Made by a program: the position numbers and the translations under genes. This document shows, one piece after another, positions 59,534 through 64,000 of a stretch of 64,000 nucleotides of DNA. Origin of the DNA: Prosapia bicincta (lineage: Eukaryota; Arthropoda; Insecta; Hemiptera; Cercopidae); contig JBAIZL010000006.1 in the NCBI GenBank assembly GCA_036971475.1, positions 97,204,293 through 97,268,292 on the forward strand, given 5' to 3'. Each line of letters begins with the position of its first letter. Within the stretch, counting starts at the first letter, position 1. The notes beneath the pieces were generated by a model, which was given only the letters and a program-made list of their open reading frames with translations, searched no databases and was not told the origin of the DNA.

Positions 59534-61057
59534 TGTAATGTTATTTTCCTTTACACGCAATACAACGATGTTTTACTATTAAATATTTCTTTTATAATAT
59601 ATATAAAATTTCTAGTTAAAACACAAAAACTTACTCAGGAACAATTCATAATTCTTTATTATAACATTTCTTCTTTCAACATTTAAAACAATACACAAAA
59701 CAAAATTTTACAACTTAACAATTTTTAACAAAATAGGTTTAACTCTTTTTTCTTTTAATTTTATAGTTACACAATTTTAATACCCTTGGCTAATTTTACG
59801 ATCTCTTACAATCTCGGGGTTATAGCATGGGCTATATTTTTTTAATTCTTAGATTAATTAAATAAATTTTGAACAAACAATATTAAATTTTGAAATTAGC
59901 TTTAATAAATATTTTCCGGATGGAAATACCTTAATTTTGAATAAGCAAAAAAGGCTAAACTATTTGAACTGGATTATTTCTTATTACTTACTATTAATTA
60001 ACTACAAGATATTCTAATGTACAAATTTAAACTTCTCTATTATCTTAAAAGTCCACTAAAGTTATTTTTATAGCGCTATTACTCAACTTAATAAATATCA
60101 AAATTCTGCTGGTCGCTTACGTAAAATTCCCGTTCTCTCCAGTTAGACATTTTACACACTTAAATTCTTTTTTATTTACTTCACATTATATTTCCACTGT
60201 ATTATATTTTGAAATTCACTTCTCCTTAATTTAGTTTGGCCAATCTTCTTAACAAATCTGTATAATTTTGACGAAGTTCCTAATAAATAGAATTTTGACT
60301 GGTCCTGGCAGATCAATCTTGTCGCGTCCCCACGCTATCTCTGACTAAACTAACGCTTCGTTTTACCTTTTAGAATTGTTAAAGAAAAATATGGCGGCTT
60401 CTCCTTCTTCTTAAAAAAAAACATATGGATTATAATTTAACGAAGTTCCGTTCCTTCTCACTAGAGTCGAACTGCACCTGACCGATTTCTTTACTTTCAC
60501 ATCTGTTTTACAGCTGATTATACCAACAAGAACGAGCTTGTTTTCAATGGCGTTTTAATTTGGTTAAACTTTGGTTGAAACTTACTGTTTCAATTTTCCG
60601 ATCCTTAATAAAGTTTCCAGTGTTTATTTAATTACTACTATTAGTGTGTGAAGTGTCTTTGTGTTTTACTCTTGTAATATTTTGAATTGTGTGTGTTTTG
60701 AGCCGAATTCATAGAAACATAACCTTCCAATCTCATTGTTTACAATCGTATTTCACTTTCTCCTTCAAGTAATTACTTATGCCCTATGTTACTAATATTT
60801 ACAATTTTGTTTGAATATAATTATTATTAGATTATCTTGTTTTAATTTATGTGTTAGGGGTTTTGATATAACACATTTCCTAATACATTTCCAGTTCAAA
60901 AACCTTGTTTACAATTCTATGCTTTTACCTCAATTTAGTTTTCATTTAACCTAACCAATCTTTTAATGAATTTCTTTTTAAATTTTGTGTGAGTTATTTC
61001 TAATTTATTTTTCCAATTCTTCAAGAACATTATATAGCCCATTCTATTAATGTTACA
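59534..61057 (-). repeat. LTR (copy 2)
   Basis: Matches copy 1 at an offset of exactly 4,287 bp. It is shared between internal regions B and C. Confidence 0.6.
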
Positions 61058-63820
61058 ATGTCCCCTAATTTAATTTAAATAAAAAAATATTCATAATATC
61101 TACATTACACATTCTTTACATTTTACAAGCTTGATTAAATATACATATTTTTTTTTAAAATTAAATTTAAATTAACATTTATACTTTAAATTGTCCATTT
61201 ATACTTAATTCTTACGACACAATTTTACCTTAATTCTTTAACAATCAAATACTGAGCTGAACACTTCAAGCTACATATTACTTAACATATCTTCTAACAA
61301 TACACTATACTTATAACTACATTCAATCAACAATTCTTTAACAATTCTAACGTATAGTAACAATAAATCATGTTCTGGTATTTACAATTCCTTCCATAAT
61401 TATATTTTTTTTTACATTTATTACAATTGGAACCCTTCCAATCATAAGTCTGATTCAATATTTATTTAACATAATATATATTCTCTGATACCATGTCTTT
61501 AAATCCCAGCCTATCCGAGTCATAGTATGTCTAGATTTGGTCAAATTGGTTATAACATTTCTCTTTCCCTTATTTCTGTTTATTCCTTGTTTATTATTTA
61601 TCTCATATTTATTTTGCTTTTAGCTTCATCTAACTCTCAGTTCTAAGTTAGTATTTTATCTCCCCTTCCAATCTCACATCCAGTTCAATTATTTTCTTAT
61701 ATCATTTCAGTTTATTTTGTATGAAGTTTAACATCTAATATTTTTAAAGGTTGCAATTTCATATCCTCTATTTGATCATATCTATAGTTCCTTCGATTAC
61801 ACTATCCCTATATCAACGAATATAAATTTTGTTTTAATACTTATTTATCAACGCAGATTCTCCCTTACAATACGACGAAGTTTAAATACACAATTACCAT
61901 ATTTTTATTACAACGATGCTTTAATATTTATTATCATAGATTCATATTTCTTTTATAATATATAATATATATGACGAAGTTCCATTATTTATCAACGCAG
62001 ATTCTCCCTTACAATACGACGAAGTTTAAATACACAATTACCATATTTTTATTACAACGATGCTTCAATATTTATTAACATAGATTCATATTTATCTTTA
62101 TTCATTATTCGACGAAGTTCCTAATAGATTATCGTAGATATAGTTACCATCCCTTAAAACTTATCTCCTGCTAACGTTTTCTTATACACATAGTCACCTA
62201 GAGTTTACTCATATTGCTTCCTTTACCTATATTTAATATCTCCCTTCCTATTTTATTATTATTTTCCTTTTCCAGTTCTGCTGGATACATGTCATATTAC
62301 TGCCTGTGTCTATTAATGCCTGTAAACTTGTTTCCTCTATTTAATTTCTATTCCTGGGTTTCCTATTGTCTTAGTTTTCCGACTGACTGTGGGCACCATA
62401 CTCTGTTCTTGTCCCCACGCCTGTCCTTGCCTTAACACCGTTTACATCTCCATTGTATCTCTCATCTGCTTCATAAGTTCTATTTCCTCTGTTATTCTCA
62501 TATTTACATTCCATCTCCCATTTTCCAAACTCGAGTTGTGCCTCCACATCCATCAACATATTCGTACCTCTGATAAATTTTCTCCATAAGCCTTGTACCA
62601 CTAAGCCTTGTACCACTAAGCCTTGAGCCGGATCTTTAACTCCTCCTATTTCTCCTATTACCATTTTCATTTTATTAAGCTTTTCAATCTTCTTATTTGT
62701 CGCGGTTTGAATGGTTAAATTTTTTATTTGCCATATTTCTAAATTTCCTAGTTTATTTCTATCTCCTAATCTTCCCTGCTCTCCTAATATTTTCTCCGTT
62801 ACATCTTCGACTTTCCTTAAACGCTCATCTGTTATCTTTCTTTCTCCTATCACCTTTAATTTTAACTCTCCTAACTCTTCTGTGTTTTTCTTTTTTATAT
62901 TTTCTACCTTCTCTATCTCTTTTTTATTTATTTCTATTACATCAGCTATTATTTCTTTTGTTTCCTCAAAATTTTCCTTAATCTCCTCCTCTAATCCTCT
63001 ATCTTTCTCCTCTAAGTCTCTTCTCACATCCTCTACTACAGTATTATTCTCTGTCCTCCACTGTCGCCTCATATCCTCTATCATTTTCCTATTGTCCTCC
63101 CTAATTTCATCTTTTATTACTTTTAGATCCTCCTTCATCTCTCTTATTTCGTCTCTATTTTCCTCTAATTCTTTTTTTATTTCTCTCATATTTTCATTAT
63201 TTATATCTAATTTTCTATCTAGATCCTCTCTCATATCCTTCATCTCCTCTTTTATTTTCTCATTCCCTTTATTTATTTCTTTTAGTAAGTTTTGGTTGCT
63301 TTCGAACAATTTTTTTATCCAGTCATCATTATTTCTACTTCCACTTTCACTACCCCTTCGTTCCTGTTCAATTTCTACAAGTGGTAGTCCCCTAGCTTCA
63401 TCTACCTCCATGTTTGGTATTGGCATATCTGTGCCTTCCATTTTTATTTCTTTCATTTCCAAAATTGTCCCTTTTTCCTGGTCCCCTACAACTACCAGCT
63501 CGCCTATATTTTTTCTTTTTTAGCTGCAAGTAAACTTATTATACAAACATAAATAATTTTTTATATATACTATAAACCTAGCCTTGATTCTATTCAACTC
63601 AGTGTTTAATTTTCCAAAAAATTTTTTTTTCTAAATCTATTTCCAGTTCAAATGTTTTTCATATAAAAAGTTCTAAATTAATTTTGATTCAAAATCCCTC
63701 TAAATAAATTTTTTTTCTTATTATAAAATATTTTATTTCTTATTAAAAACACAAACTCCTGAATAATTAATTCTTTATTATTATTTTTCTAATAATCGTA
63801 CCCCACGTTGGTGTGCCAAA
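61058..63820 (-). mobile_element. internal region of LTR element (copy C)
   Basis: Matches copy B at +4,287 bp, including the 144-bp internal duplication. The only differences I noticed are single bases, for example ATTCTATC versus ATTCTATT near 63,590 and one base of a T-run length. Confidence 0.8.
62371..63462 (-). CDS. gag-like coiled-coil ORF, LTR element copy C
   Basis: Encodes the same 363-residue protein as the copy at 58,084-59,175 with no amino-acid difference that I can see. It is followed in frame, after the same two stops, by the protease stub at 62,284-62,319. Identical ORFs 4.3 kb apart mean very recent duplication or an assembly echo. Confidence 0.75.
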   Translation of the reverse strand: MEMKEIKMEGTDMPIPNMEVDEARGLPLVEIEQERRGSESGSRNNDDWIKKLFESNQNLLKEINKGNEKIKEEMKDMREDLDRKLDINNENMREIKKELEENRDEIREMKEDLKVIKDEIREDNRKMIEDMRRQWRTENNTVVEDVRRDLEEKDRGLEEEIKENFEETKEIIADVIEINKKEIEKVENIKKKNTEELGELKLKVIGERKITDERLRKVEDVTEKILGEQGRLGDRNKLGNLEIWQIKNLTIQTATNKKIEKLNKMKMVIGEIGGVKDPAQGLVVQGLVVQGLWRKFIRGTNMLMDVEAQLEFGKWEMECKYENNRGNRTYEADERYNGDVNGVKARTGVGTRTEYGAHSQSEN

Positions 63821-64000
63821 TGTAATGTTATTTTCCTTTACACGCAATACAACGATGTTTTACTATTAAATATTTCTTTTATAATATATATAAAATTTCT
63901 AGTTAAAACACAAAAACTTACTCAGGAACAATTCATAATTCTTTATTATAACATTTCTTCTTTCAACATTTAAAACAATACACAAAACAAAATTTTACAA
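63821..64000 (-). repeat. LTR (copy 3), cut by window edge
   Basis: The first 180 bp of the LTR, starting TGTAATGTTATTTTCC, identical to copies 1 and 2. The array may continue beyond the window. Confidence 0.8.

Noticed and set aside
52000..64000. First BTB exon of chinmo
   Set aside because: I looked on the minus strand for the expected CLKWN-type coding sequence and found none, so it is probably outside the window.

Overview
The window looks like AT-rich insect nuclear DNA. It has spliced genes with GT-AG introns of 0.8 to 8 kb and no operons. It carries heavy transposon debris from Penelope-like elements, hAT, mariner, piggyBac and an LTR element. The best-recognised gene is an orthologue of the insect BTB zinc-finger factor chinmo. 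No tRNA, rRNA or CRISPR array was seen. The species cannot be fixed from sequence alone; the long introns and repeat load resemble a large-genome insect.

Layout. (1) 1-13,440: the 3' part of a plus-strand leucine-rich-repeat gene, tentatively LRRC43-like. Seven exons join in consistent phase, and a possible eighth lies at the left edge. Its introns are packed with Penelope-like element (PLE) debris, foldbacks and (AT)n tracts. (2) 13,757-15,744: an intact-ended hAT element carrying a broken transposase. (3) 16,851-18,760: a satellite with a unit of about 40 bp. (4) 18,766-37,694: 19 kb with no gene I can support. On the minus strand it could hold a long chinmo 3'UTR, and it contains several let-7 seed matches. 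(5) 37,695-51,925, minus strand: four chinmo exons (BTB part, Ser/Pro-rich middle, acidic linker, two C2H2 fingers). The introns hold mariner, hAT, pogo-like, piggyBac and PLE relics. The first coding exon of chinmo is not in the window. (6) 54,680-64,000: a near-perfect tandem array of a 4,287-bp LTR-retroelement unit on the minus strand, with shared LTRs of about 1.5 kb, a tRNA-Lys-like primer-binding site, a coiled-coil gag-like ORF and a protease stub.

The most interesting structure is a scatter of hammerhead-ribozyme-like motifs in at least six sequence families. Each reads CTGANGA or a close variant, one extra A or T, a stem-loop whose arms co-vary between families, then GAAA. They sit in PLE debris that also yields a recognisable GIY-YIG endonuclease relic and a separate PLE reverse-transcriptase relic. 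Many are arranged as inverted foldbacks, and one site fuses two families head to tail at the ribozyme. The two host genes are convergent; no functional link between them is visible.
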